In this document: positions 1-7,246 of the stretch, piece by piece
Layout: each line of letters begins with the position of its first letter
Position numbering within the stretch: position 1 is the first letter of the stretch
Source: an uncultured Hungatella sp.
Lineage (GTDB): Bacteria > Bacillota > Clostridia > Lachnospirales > Lachnospiraceae
DNA length: 14,547 nt
Direction: 5' to 3'
Assembly: GCA_910577935.1 (NCBI GenBank)
Contig: CAJTOT010000006.1
Span: 38,318 to 52,864, forward strand
Translations under genes and position numbers: made by a program
The notes under the pieces: generated by a model
What the model was told of the DNA's origin: nothing
The model's database searches: none
Seen by the model: only the letters and a program-made list of their open reading frames with translations

Positions 1-180
1 AAACCAGTGATCTCCTGATTTTTTCCAGGTTTCGGTGACAGCCTCCCCTTCCCTCTGGTAATACACCCAGTCGTCCCCTTCCTTCTGCCATCCTGTAGCG
101 GCGTATGAAGTGATCCCCATGCCCATGGCCATAAGAAATCCCGCTCCTGCTATCGAGTACATAGTTGTCTTTCTTTTCAT
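1..180 (-). CDS. Secreted cell-wall-binding repeat protein, N-terminal part (cut by window edge)
   Basis: Reading minus from the ATG at 180-178, an open frame runs 60 codons to the window edge without a stop. It begins MKRKTTMYSIAGAGFLMAMG, a signal peptide with a Lys/Arg n-region and hydrophobic core, probably cleaved at SYA-A near residue 28. The mature part starts GWQKEGDDWVYY, followed by a second Trp-rich unit ending GDHWF. This Gly-Trp plus Asp-Trp-Tyr-Tyr pattern is that of choline-binding/cell-wall-binding repeats, which anchor secreted hydrolases or adhesins to the Gram-positive wall. A strong GGAGGA ribosome site at 193-188 supports the start. Only the anchor is visible, so any catalytic domain lies outside. 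The gene follows the MerR gene on the same strand with a 61-nt gap, so the two could be co-transcribed. Confidence 0.82.
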   Translation of the reverse strand, partial: MKRKTTMYSIAGAGFLMAMGMGITSYAATGWQKEGDDWVYYQREGEAVTETWKKSGDHWF

Positions 181-201
181 GTCTGTATCCTCCAAATTGA
201 A

Positions 202-215
202 TTGTGATGACACAA
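202..215. promoter_or_regulatory. Small inverted repeat upstream of the wall-binding protein gene
   Basis: TTGTG-ATGA-CACAA forms perfect 5-bp arms around a 4-bp centre, in the 61-nt gap between the MerR gene and the wall-binding protein start. It could be an operator, but a palindrome this short can arise by chance. Confidence 0.25.
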
Positions 216-241
216 CTATATACCTTGGAGCCGCTCCAGGG

Positions 242-1111
242 TCAATGAATGAAACCTTTCGGTTTCTTTACCGACGGTATATATATTTCCTGGCAGTAGA
301 AAGGCACGTCGTCCTGGTATCTGGAAAAATTGGCTGTGACAATGACCTGGGCAGACGGAAGAATTCCCCGCCCGGCAGCCCATTTCCGCATGGAGGATAC
401 AAGGGATACCGGCGGAACAGTCTCCTCTGTCTCCGCCACCGTGTGGATGCAGGAGCCGTCAGACCATATCTCCCTGTCGGAAAAATCGTAATCCAGCCCC
501 AGCTCCTCAATCACCTCCTGATAGAGGGCGAGAAACGAGCACTCGTACTGCAGCCCCGCCTCATAGGAGGAGGCTCCGGCCGAATCCGGCTCCAGGGAGA
601 ATCCGGACTGGTACTGGTAACAGTCATAGACATAGACCATATCCAGGCCGGGATATTCCCGGGACAGCTTAAACCAATGCTTCAGCCCCTCCTGCCGTGA
701 ATCCAGCCTGGCAAGTATGCGGGAGGGCGGGAAGGCTTTCATGCAGATGCTGTCTCGGAAACTCCCTGTCTTGCCATAAATCTTTTTTATAGAATTCAGG
801 CGCCCCAGAATCTGCCTGTGAAAACGGATAGCCTCCGCCTCCTCCTGTATCCTCTGCTGTATAAGCTCCTGATAGTCAGAACACATATGAGGAACAGGCA
901 GCATTTCCTTTGTAGTGTCAAGCCCGATGTTCATCTTTCTGGAGAACAGTATATGAACCAGCAGATAAAGGTCGTCTTCTGTAAAATACCTGTATCCGTT
1001 GGCCTTTTTCCGGGCATTGAGTATGCCCTTTTTCTCATAAAACCGCAGGGTATCCCGGCTGAGACCGGTGATCGCGGCTATATCTCCGATTAAAAATTCT
1101 TGCTGTGCCAT
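242..1111 (-). CDS. MerR-family transcriptional regulator
   Basis: The product is 289 aa. Residues about 6-50 are a MerR winged helix-turn-helix: FLIGDIAAITGLSRDTLRFY followed by a wing with NGYRYFTEDDL. MerR proteins bind an inverted repeat within an over-long promoter spacer and twist the DNA to activate it. Residues about 75-110 look like the dimerising helix. The remaining 180 or so residues form a large effector domain rich in Tyr and Trp, suggesting a small-molecule ligand as in the multidrug-type members, but I cannot name the ligand. The ATG at 1111 is preceded by AGGAG with 8-nt spacing, and a promoter lies about 40 bp upstream. Likely targets are itself and the adjacent wall-binding protein gene (inference). 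Confidence 0.9.
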   Translation of the reverse strand: MAQQEFLIGDIAAITGLSRDTLRFYEKKGILNARKKANGYRYFTEDDLYLLVHILFSRKMNIGLDTTKEMLPVPHMCSDYQELIQQRIQEEAEAIRFHRQILGRLNSIKKIYGKTGSFRDSICMKAFPPSRILARLDSRQEGLKHWFKLSREYPGLDMVYVYDCYQYQSGFSLEPDSAGASSYEAGLQYECSFLALYQEVIEELGLDYDFSDREIWSDGSCIHTVAETEETVPPVSLVSSMRKWAAGRGILPSAQVIVTANFSRYQDDVPFYCQEIYIPSVKKPKGFIH

Positions 1112-1148
1112 AGTTTAAACTCCTGTCATCCTATACTTTATCTAATAG

Positions 1149-1177
1149 AGTGTATCCTCAATCCCTTTCAAGGTCAA
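1149..1177 (-). promoter_or_regulatory. SigA-type promoter of the MerR gene
   Basis: On the minus strand TTGACC (1177-1172) and TACACT (1154-1149) are separated by 17 bp, pointing into the MerR gene. The spacer holds a weak imperfect CCTTGA/TGAGG inverted symmetry. MerR-activated promoters usually have 19-20 bp spacers, so this looks like a normal promoter, possibly autoregulated. Confidence 0.6.
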
Positions 1178-1215
1178 CGCATGGCAAGAAATCGGAAGAA
1201 AAATGGAAGAAAATG

Positions 1216-3043
1216 TTAAAGATTCCCCATGCCGTTTACCGCCGCACAGAGGAGCACTCCAAGAAGCGTGGGGACAGCTATGGCCAGGACAGTCCATTTC
1301 ATGCTCCCCGTCTCTCTCCGGACAGCCAGGCAGGCGGGCAGGCACGGCCAGTGGAAGACGCAGAAAACCGCCATACACAGAGCTGTCCTCCATGTCCACC
1401 CGCTGTCTGCAAGGAGAGTCTGCAAAGAGGCGGAATCTGCGGGATTAACCAGGTATCCGCTCTGCAGATATGCCGTCAGCATGATGGGAATCACCATCTC
1501 ATTTGCCGGAAATCCCAGAAGAAATGCCGCGAGAATCACTCCGTCCAGCCCTATAAGAGCGTCCTGCAGGGTCTAAAAAATCAGTCAGATAAAACAGAGC
1601 GCTGCGGCCGCCCACAGACCAGGCGGAGAGAAACCAGACCAGCAGCCCGGCTGGAACCGCAGCTGCCGCAGCCCGGCCTATCACAAACAAAGCCCGGCCC
1701 CCAAGGGCGCGGACAAGTATTGTTCTCATCTGAGGGCGGCGGCGGGGAGGCAGCTCCAGAGTAAAGGCTGAAGGAACATTTTTTAAAAATGTGTGGGACA
1801 GCAGCCAGGAACAAGCCATCGCGGCCAGGACCCCCGCCACCACCACGGCCGTCAAAAGAAATGCCGCCATCAGGGACCTGGCCGCCTCTCCCTGAAGACC
1901 CGGGAGCAAAAACAGGGTGATGAGCAGAAACAACGTGGGAAACCGGCCGCAGCAGGGCGCCAGGGAGTTGGTGAGTATGGCAAGCATCCGCTCCCTCGGG
2001 GAATGGATGTTCCGGCAGTCCATGACCCCCGCCACATTGCACCCGACTCCCATGGCCATGGCAACACACTGCCTGCCGCATCCACGGCATCTCCTGAAAC
2101 TCCCGTCTACACGGAATGCCAGACGGGGCAGACAACCGGAGTCCTCCAGCATGGTAAACAGCGGAAAAAATATGACCGCAGGCGGCAGCATGACAGACAC
2201 CACCCAGGAAAAGGCCCGGTAGACGCCGCAGACCATGGCCTGAACCAGAAGATCCGGAAGGCGGACGGCAGACAGGCAGGCGGCCAGTTTATCCTCCAGG
2301 GAGGACAGCAGCTCCCGCAAAATCCCGGAAGGGCAGACGGCGCCTGTCATGGTGAGCCAGAAGACCGCCATGAGCAGAACCACCATCAGCAGGCTTTCCC
2401 AAAACTGCGCTGCGCCGGTCCGGCCCGCCCATCTCTCCCTCCCCCGGCAATCGTCCCTGACCCGGCGCACGGTTTCACGGGCAAGCCGGCCCGGGGAGAA
2501 ATCCAGACAGTCATAGCAGGCTCTGACCCCGCTGCATTCCAGGATGGCCTCCTTCAAGTGGGTGAGCTCTTCTCTGTTACCGGTACTGCAGGACACCACG
2601 GGAAACTGCAGCACATCTCGGAGAAGGTCAAAATCGATCCAGATTCCCCTCCGTTCAGCCTCATCGCGCCAGTTGACGCACAAGACCACCGGAATCCCCT
2701 GATCCCGGACAGTCTCCAGAGACAGAATCTCCTTTAACAGATAAAGCCCTCTCTCCATACACACGGCGTCGCTGACCACCACCACGACATCGGCTTCTCC
2801 CGAGCACAGACAACGCCTCACCGCCTCCCCTCCGGGAGACCAGGCCTCCAGAGAATCAATGCCCGGCAGATCCACAAGAAGACAAACCTTTTTTCCATAT
2901 GTAAATTCTCCGTCCACGGCCTCCATCGTAGCTCCCGCCCATTTCCCCACGTGCTGTCTCAAACCTGTAAGACCGTTGAAAATAGCGGTCTTGCCCACAT
3001 TGGGATTGCCGGCGAGAACCGCCGTCATCTCATAATTTCCCAT
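1216..3043 (-). pseudogene. feoB: Ferrous iron transporter FeoB, frameshifted
   Basis: FeoB is the GTP-dependent inner-membrane Fe(II) importer. Counting from the ATG at 3043, the G domain shows GNPNVGKT (residues 12-19), DLPG (58-61) and NWRD in the G4 place (124-127). Several membrane segments follow from about residue 217, then gate motifs including MLEDSG (298-303) and GCNVAGVMDCRN (334-345). After FLDPAG (residue 494, near 1562) the frame runs off into non-homologous sequence and stops at 1499. The family's C-terminus (ALIGLDGVILAAFLLGFPAN onward) continues one frame over to a TAA at 1216. The second frame has a stop at 1575-1573, so the break lies just downstream of it; removing one base near 1561 restores an uninterrupted protein of about 608 aa, a normal length for short FeoB. 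The start at 3043 is preceded by a G run that can act as ribosome site; an in-frame ATG at 3064 would add seven residues. It is either a recent pseudogene or a sequence error. Confidence 0.88.
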
Positions 3044-3048
3044 GAAAT

Positions 3049-3062
3049 CCCCCCCCCCCCCC
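3049..3062. repeat. 14-nt homopolymer (C on plus, G on feoB coding strand)
   Basis: Fourteen consecutive C on the plus strand lie 5 nt upstream of the feoB ATG at 3043. On the coding strand the G run can pair with the anti-Shine-Dalgarno, and it is also flanked upstream by ATGs at 3064 and 3068. With 14 G the 3064 ATG is in frame with feoB; with 13 G the 3068 ATG would be. Runs of this length are prone to slipped-strand length change and to sequencing error. Confidence 0.9.
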
Positions 3063-3077
3063 ATACATCTTTTTCCC

Positions 3078-3089
3078 GCCGGCGCCGGC
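3078..3089. repeat. GC-only 12-bp palindrome in the feoB leader
   Basis: GCCGGCGCCGGC is a perfect palindrome 10 bp upstream of the feoB ATG at 3068 on the minus strand. It could form a small leader hairpin; no T tract follows, so it is not a terminator. Function unknown. Confidence 0.4.
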
Positions 3090-3118
3090 AGACCCGCAAA
3101 GAGACCCCTGCCTGAACC

Positions 3119-3142
3119 GTAACGTTAAACTGTAACGTTAAA
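3119..3142. promoter_or_regulatory. Tandem operator-like repeats upstream of feoB
   Basis: Two identical 11-bp copies of GTAACGTTAAA start at 3119 and 3132, a 13-bp period. Each contains the perfect palindrome TAACGTTA (3120-3127 and 3133-3140). They lie about 80 bp upstream of the feoB start and about 65 bp upstream of the -10 of the opposite small gene. The placement suits a repressor acting on feoB, such as an iron-responsive DtxR- or Fur-family protein, but the core matches no consensus I can name. Confidence 0.5.
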
Positions 3143-3201
3143 ATTACTGTATGAAAATCGCAAACATTAAGTGCCTGGGTATTTCTTTTTTCTCCTGAAT
3201 G

Positions 3202-3210
3202 TGGTATACT
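3202..3210 (+). promoter_or_regulatory. Extended -10 promoter of the small exported-protein gene
   Basis: TGGTATACT combines a TG extension with the -10 hexamer TATACT. No good -35 is seen 17 bp upstream (TTTCTT), which is common for extended -10 promoters. It lies 57 bp before the ATG at 3267. Confidence 0.55.
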
Positions 3211-3266
3211 GTGTGGGAAGCATTTACGAAAGAGATAAGTATGAAAAGGAAGGAGTATCCCATACT

Positions 3267-3554
3267 ATGATGAATATGTTGAAAAAGGCCCTGGTTACTG
3301 TTATGATGTGTCTGTGCCTCTCGGTGGCGGCGGTTCCTGCCATGGAGACCCAGGGGGCGGTTCAGGCTCAGACCGAGACCCAGGCTGCCAGTGAGGGACA
3401 GGCTGCGGCTCAGACCGGCGACGACGAGAGCGCGTTTTTCCTGCTTTTTATGGGCGGCGGACTTCTCATCATCCTGTTTGCGGTGATCTCCGCCATGTCC
3501 ACCGTGTCAGGGGCGATCAGCGTTGCGGTTAATATGGACGTGGACGGCGAGTAA
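3267..3554 (+). CDS. Small exported/membrane protein of unknown function
   Basis: The predicted product is 95 aa. Residues 1-25 look like a signal peptide: MMNMLKKALV, a hydrophobic core, then an AAVPA cleavage-like site. Residues 26-54 are a low-complexity Gln/Ala/Thr/Glu stretch with repeated AQTETQA-like units, an extended linker. Residues about 55-78 (AFFLLFMGGGLLIILFAVIS) form a second hydrophobic, membrane-spanning segment, and the end is acidic. The frame opens upstream at 3171, but the ATG at 3267 has AGGAG 11 nt before it and a promoter at 3202-3210, so this start is preferred. A terminator at 3606-3631 follows. It lies on the opposite strand between feoA and feoB, so a role at the membrane in iron uptake is possible but only by location. 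I recognise no family. Confidence 0.7.
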   Translation: MMNMLKKALVTVMMCLCLSVAAVPAMETQGAVQAQTETQAASEGQAAAQTGDDESAFFLLFMGGGLLIILFAVISAMSTVSGAISVAVNMDVDGE

Positions 3555-3605
3555 TATACTCCGCCGCAGGCAGTTGAGATACAGGACTTTTACACAGCTT
3601 CAAGG

Positions 3606-3631
3606 GGCGGCCGTCCAGGCTGCCTTTTCTT
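3606..3631 (+). terminator. Rho-independent terminator of the small exported-protein gene
   Basis: GGCGGCC and GGCTGCC pair in a 7-bp stem with one G-T wobble around a GTCCA loop, followed directly by TTTTCTT. It lies 52 nt after the stop codon at 3554. Confidence 0.75.
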
Positions 3632-3644
3632 CTGCCTGTAAGCG

Positions 3645-3887
3645 TCATCTGCCGGAGGGATTCACCTGGACGAATATTTCGCCGATGTTCTCTTCTCTGA
3701 GGGCGATCACCGAGCCGCGCACCTGGTATGCCCTCAGCCCTCCTGCAGGCCCTTTCAGGACACAGGATATCTCTTCCTCAGGGACAAACCCAAGACCGGC
3801 CAGCCTGTCTGCCATGTGTCCCTCACTGGCTACCCATACCACCCTGACCGTCTCTCCCACCTCGATCTGACTCAACGGAAGCACCAT
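3645..3887 (-). CDS. feoA: FeoA-domain protein
   Basis: The product is about 80 aa, the usual size of FeoA, a small cytoplasmic SH3-like protein thought to bind FeoB and tune Fe(II) import. The family pattern is clear: an early G-E-x-V-R-V strand, then RLAGLGFVPEEEIS, then a GG loop, then the YQVRGSVIALREENIGEIFV end. I chose the ATG at 3887; a GTG at 3893 would add two residues and neither has a strong ribosome site. It reads towards feoB, but the small plus-strand gene lies between them, leaving about 600 nt from its stop to the feoB start, so feoB may have a separate promoter. sfsA diverges from it across 75 nt. Confidence 0.85.
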   Translation of the reverse strand: MVLPLSQIEVGETVRVVWVASEGHMADRLAGLGFVPEEEISCVLKGPAGGLRAYQVRGSVIALREENIGEIFVQVNPSGR

Positions 3888-3962
3888 AAACACTTACCAG
3901 AAAACTGATTTATAACCAGAATATGTAAAAACTAAACCGGATGTGAAAGGCAGTTTGCAGTT

Positions 3963-4664
3963 ATGAAATATGCACAGGTGAAAAAAGGAATTTTCAAGGC
4001 AAGGCCCAACCGTTTTGTGGCAAAAGTGGAAATTGACGGAAAAGAGCACACGGTCCATGTGAAGAACACCGGAAGGTGCAGAGAACTGCTGATACCGGGG
4101 GCTGTGGTAATCTTAGAATATCATCCCCGCGCCTTGGAGCGCGGCCGCAAGACCGAGTACTCCCTGGTCGCCGTCTACAAAGGAAAACTTCTCATCAACA
4201 TGGATTCCCAGGCGCCCAACCAGGCTGCCTTGGAATGGCTGACAGACGGCGGCTTCGAGAAAGCCCTGGGCATCCGGCCGGAACAAGTCCGCCGAGAAGT
4301 GACCTACGGCCAGTCCCGCTTTGACCTGGCCTTCACCCTCAGGGGAAAACCGGCGTTTATGGAAATAAAAGGAGTAACATTAGAAGAAAATGGTATAGCC
4401 ATGTTTCCCGACGCCCCCACCCAGAGAGGCGTGAAGCACCTGGAGGAACTGTCAAAGGCGGTGGAAGACGGTTTTGCCGCCTATGTGCTCTTTGTGATTC
4501 AGATGAAAGGCATAACCTGCTTTTGCCCCAACCACAAGATGCACAGGGAGTTTGCCCAGGCGCTGGCGCGCGCCCGGAAGGCAGGCGTGACGGTGATGGC
4601 CTATGACTGTCTGGTGAAAGAAGACGGATTTTTGCTGGACCAGTCGGTGAGGGTGGAGATATAA
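3963..4664 (+). CDS. sfsA: SfsA family protein (sugar fermentation stimulation protein homolog)
   Basis: The product is 233 aa, full length for SfsA. Conserved blocks are NRFVAKVE (16-23), VHVKNTGRCREL (31-42), INMDSQAPN (78-86), SRFDLAF (118-124), MEIKGVTL (133-140) and PDAPTQRGVKHL (149-160). The family has an N-terminal OB-like DNA-binding region and a C-terminal PD-(D/E)xK nuclease-like fold; D121, E134 and K136 fit that catalytic set. E. coli SfsA was named for stimulating maltose fermentation and binds DNA, but its true role is unsettled. The ATG at 3963 has only a weak AAAGG about 13 nt upstream. It is transcribed alone, divergent from feoA and convergent with the MATE gene. Confidence 0.93.
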   Translation: MKYAQVKKGIFKARPNRFVAKVEIDGKEHTVHVKNTGRCRELLIPGAVVILEYHPRALERGRKTEYSLVAVYKGKLLINMDSQAPNQAALEWLTDGGFEKALGIRPEQVRREVTYGQSRFDLAFTLRGKPAFMEIKGVTLEENGIAMFPDAPTQRGVKHLEELSKAVEDGFAAYVLFVIQMKGITCFCPNHKMHREFAQALARARKAGVTVMAYDCLVKEDGFLLDQSVRVEI

Positions 4665-4689
4665 TTATGATGTTGAACATTCCCAAAGC

Positions 4690-4720
4690 CATGTATTGAC
4701 ATGGGGGCATGTCGTACATG
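4690..4720. repeat. Imperfect palindrome between sfsA and the MATE gene
   Basis: CATGTATTGACATG and CATGTCGTACATG form near-complementary arms around a short G loop, in the 84-nt convergent gap. It could be a weak bidirectional transcription end or a protein-binding site. Neither strand has a proper T tract directly after it, so I do not call it a terminator. Confidence 0.45.
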
Positions 4721-4748
4721 ACCTTTTGACCCTGGCATCACAATTATG

Positions 4749-6072
4749 TCAATCACGTCTTCGGTTCATCCAAAAATAATACGGCACCTCCACCGCCAGC
4801 ATCATGGCCCACCCGGCGGCGCAGGCGAAGGCCACTCCTGAAAGCCCTATCCTGGGCGTCAGGACATACACAAACACAACTCTCAGGCTGGTCTGGATAA
4901 ATGTCCCCAGAAGGGTCATCTTCATATGCTTCTTTCCCCGAAAATATCCCTGCATCCCGTTGGTAAACCCTGGAAACAGATAGAACAAAGCCATGATTCC
5001 CAGATAGCCGGCGCCTGATGCCACGATGTCCGGCGCATCCCCCACAAACAGCTCCATGAGGGGGACGCGCAGGGCGAGAATCGTCCCGCAGATAAGAATC
5101 CAGTAGAAAAACTCCAGAAACATTCCTGTCCTGAAGCCTTTTCGGACACGTTCTTCCTTCCCTGCCCCGGAGTTCTGCGCCACAAAGGTGGTGATGGCGT
5201 TGGAGATGCTCTGCTCCGGCGTAAAGGCGTAGGCATCGATCTTGTTTACCGCGTTGAAAGCCGCCATCACGTCCACGCCCATAGGGTTCACCGCTCCCTG
5301 GATGAGAAGCTTTCCTATGGGCTGACAGGACTGCTGGAGAGCCGTGACGCTTCCGTACTGCAAGGTCTGCCTCAGAAGTTCCCTGTCCACCTTAAACTCT
5401 CCCCGCTTCAGCCAGAGCAGGGGAATCCTGCGGTATACATAGACAATGCACAGGACCGCGGACAGAGCCTCCGCCGCCACCGTAGTGACGGCGGAGCAGA
5501 TTATGCCGAAATGCAGGCCCCCGATAAAGACCACGTCCAGCGCCCCGTTCAGCACCGAGCAGAACGCCAGAAACTTAAGGGGCGTCTTTGAATCCCCCAC
5601 GACTTTTCAGCGCCGACGCGACGGCATTGTAGAAGAAGGTAAAGGGCGCGCCCAGAAAGATAATCCGCAGATAGGAGGCGGCAGTCTCCAGAATCTCCTC
5701 CGGGACGTACAATGCCCTCAGAAGAGGTTTTGTCACCAATATTCCCAGAAGCACCACGATGACGGAAAAATACACTCCGAACACGGCGGTGGTTGCCATC
5801 TCCTTCTTCACCATATCCTCCTGCTTTGCCCCGAAAAATCCGCTCATAAGCACCGACGCGCCGATGCAGATACCCGAGATTCCCAGAATGATAATATTCA
5901 TCACCGGGCTGGCGGTCCCCACTGCCGCCAAGGCTTCCTTTCCGATGAAGCGCCCCACGATGATGGAGTCGACGGCATTGTATGTCAGCTGAAACAGGTT
6001 TCCCAGGATCAGAGGGATGGTGTAGGTGATCAGATGCCGGACAATGCTGCCCTCGGTCATATCTTTTGTCAT
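4749..6072 (-). pseudogene. MATE family efflux transporter, frameshifted
   Basis: MATE proteins export drugs or metabolites in exchange for Na+ or H+ through 12 membrane helices. The first part (6072 to about 5600, 165 codons) has the family start: TEGSIVRHLITYTIPLILGN, then LFQLTYNAVDSIIVGRFIG. It ends in out-of-frame residues at a stop at 5575. The second half continues one frame over from VGDSKTPLKFL (about 5600) through the second bundle to a stop at 4749. The family has an uninterrupted L-(R/K)-S-x-GDSKTPL here, so removing one base, for instance from the five-G run at 5598-5594, restores about 446 aa, a normal length. The ATG at 6072 has AAGGAG 9 nt upstream and lies 16 nt after the preceding gene, so the two are an operon. 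It is a recent pseudogene or a sequence error; the substrate is unknown. Confidence 0.9.
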
Positions 6073-6088
6073 ATCCCCATTCTCCTTA

Positions 6089-7102
6089 TTAAAAGCCCCC
6101 TAATCCGGCTGCCATAAATTCCCTGATCACGGGAAGCTCCTCTGCCATCATGAGGGAGACCCCGCTTATGCGGCATATCTCCGCCAGCACAGCGCCTGCC
6201 AGCACATTGTTCACATATATCTCCTTCGGGGCGCCGTGGGACAGGATATAGGAGGCGGCCATCTGGGCAAGTCTCACCCCTCCGTCCTCCCCCGGCTCTG
6301 TCAGAGCCATATCTACGATCAGCCCGGAATCTCCGTCGCCTGCAGCGCATACCCACGGGTTCCCCGGCCTCTCATACTTTTTGTCCGTGACAGCGGCCCC
6401 CAGATAATCCATGTTCATCTCCAGAACCGCCGAAGTCCGCGGGGCATTTCTCAGTTCCTCCTTCAGTTCTTCGCTGTCTATCACAAGCTCTTCATATTGG
6501 TGCGACGTAAACGGAAGAGGCTCCTCCACCCCCTCCCACTGTCCTGTCTTTTCGTCCCGACGGTACAAGAACATGTTGGCATCCTGAAATCTTACAGACA
6601 TCTGACAGTTCTCGTACCACTCCAGGGCCTCCAAAAGCCTGCCCAGATGCTTTGTCATCCGCAGGACCTCATCCTGGTCCAGGCTGCACGGAAAATAGCC
6701 GGCCATGTAGGACACAAAATAAAGCCATTGGTTCTTTCCCCGGTACTTGTACCCCAGCTCCCTGATAATTTCCCTCTGTTTTCCGGTCAGCTCCCCCCGG
6801 TCGCCCCAGTAGCAGGTCAGATTGTTCTGGCTGAACATGGCGTACTCCGAAGATAATTTCAGAGTGTCGGCCGTGGCCAGGAGCAGGTAGTCGTTGAACC
6901 TCTCGTATCCCTCATAGACCGCGATTCCGTAACAGCTGCCTCCCCTCCCCAGAATACTGATAAACACGGTATCTTCCTCGCCGCCTTCCTGAATCCCGAT
7001 TATATCCATGTCCCAGAACCGTTCCCATGGCTTCTTCTCTTTCAGCTTCGTAGCCGCCTCGTACAATTGGCCCCACTGGGCGATAGATGCTTCTTCCCTC
7101 AT
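6089..7102 (-). CDS. DUF7309/DUF6930-type protein of unknown function
   Basis: The product is 337 aa, soluble, without signal peptide or membrane segment. The N-terminal half has W-x-x-LYEAATKLKEKKPWERFW, then MDIIGIQ, and later GRGGSCYGIAVYEGYERFND, which I recall as the pattern of the DUF7309 family. The C-terminal 90 residues (NPWVCAAGDGDSGLIVDMAL, then APKEIYVNN, then LPVIREF) match the DUF6930 pattern; the fold there looks alpha/beta. No biochemical role is known to me. The ATG at 7102 has AAGGAG 7 nt before it; a GTG just upstream at 7105 is less well placed. It is driven by a strong promoter at 7224-7196 and is followed after 16 nt by the MATE gene. The family names are from memory and less certain than the reading frame. 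Confidence 0.85.
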   Translation of the reverse strand: MREEASIAQWGQLYEAATKLKEKKPWERFWDMDIIGIQEGGEEDTVFISILGRGGSCYGIAVYEGYERFNDYLLLATADTLKLSSEYAMFSQNNLTCYWGDRGELTGKQREIIRELGYKYRGKNQWLYFVSYMAGYFPCSLDQDEVLRMTKHLGRLLEALEWYENCQMSVRFQDANMFLYRRDEKTGQWEGVEEPLPFTSHQYEELVIDSEELKEELRNAPRTSAVLEMNMDYLGAAVTDKKYERPGNPWVCAAGDGDSGLIVDMALTEPGEDGGVRLAQMAASYILSHGAPKEIYVNNVLAGAVLAEICRISGVSLMMAEELPVIREFMAAGLGGF

Positions 7103-7195
7103 CACTTCTCTCCTTCCGACCCTTCTTTGGATAACCCCGCCGCCGGAACCCGGAATCTCCTTTTGCTCCGCTTTCCTGGACGGCTTCTTCTAACC

Positions 7196-7224
7196 ATTAT
7201 AGCAAGATTGGCTCTGTTTGTCAT
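7196..7224 (-). promoter_or_regulatory. Strong promoter of the DUF7309-type/MATE operon
   Basis: On the minus strand ATGACA (7224-7219), a 17-bp spacer and TATAAT (7201-7196) form a near-consensus vegetative promoter, with TGC just before the -10 giving an extended -10. It lies 93 bp upstream of the ATG at 7102 and diverges from the promoter at 7247-7275. Confidence 0.8.
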
Positions 7225-7246
7225 TGACCAATCCTCATCATTCTCA

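Noticed and set aside
110..700. 196-codon plus-strand open frame at the left edge
   Set aside because: It is antisense to the MerR gene and to the signal peptide of the wall-binding protein, both of which have good ribosome sites.
1793..2737. 314-codon plus-strand open frame opposite feoB
   Set aside because: It is a low-complexity Gln/Gly/His/Pro-rich translation, antisense to clear FeoB motifs.
4357..4719. 120-codon minus-strand open frame opposite sfsA
   Set aside because: It is antisense to conserved SfsA motifs and Pro/Ser/Arg-rich, typical of shadow frames.
5575..5609. Programmed ribosomal frameshifting in the MATE gene
   Set aside because: MATE genes are not known to use it, and no convincing slippery heptamer with downstream structure is visible; an indel is simpler.
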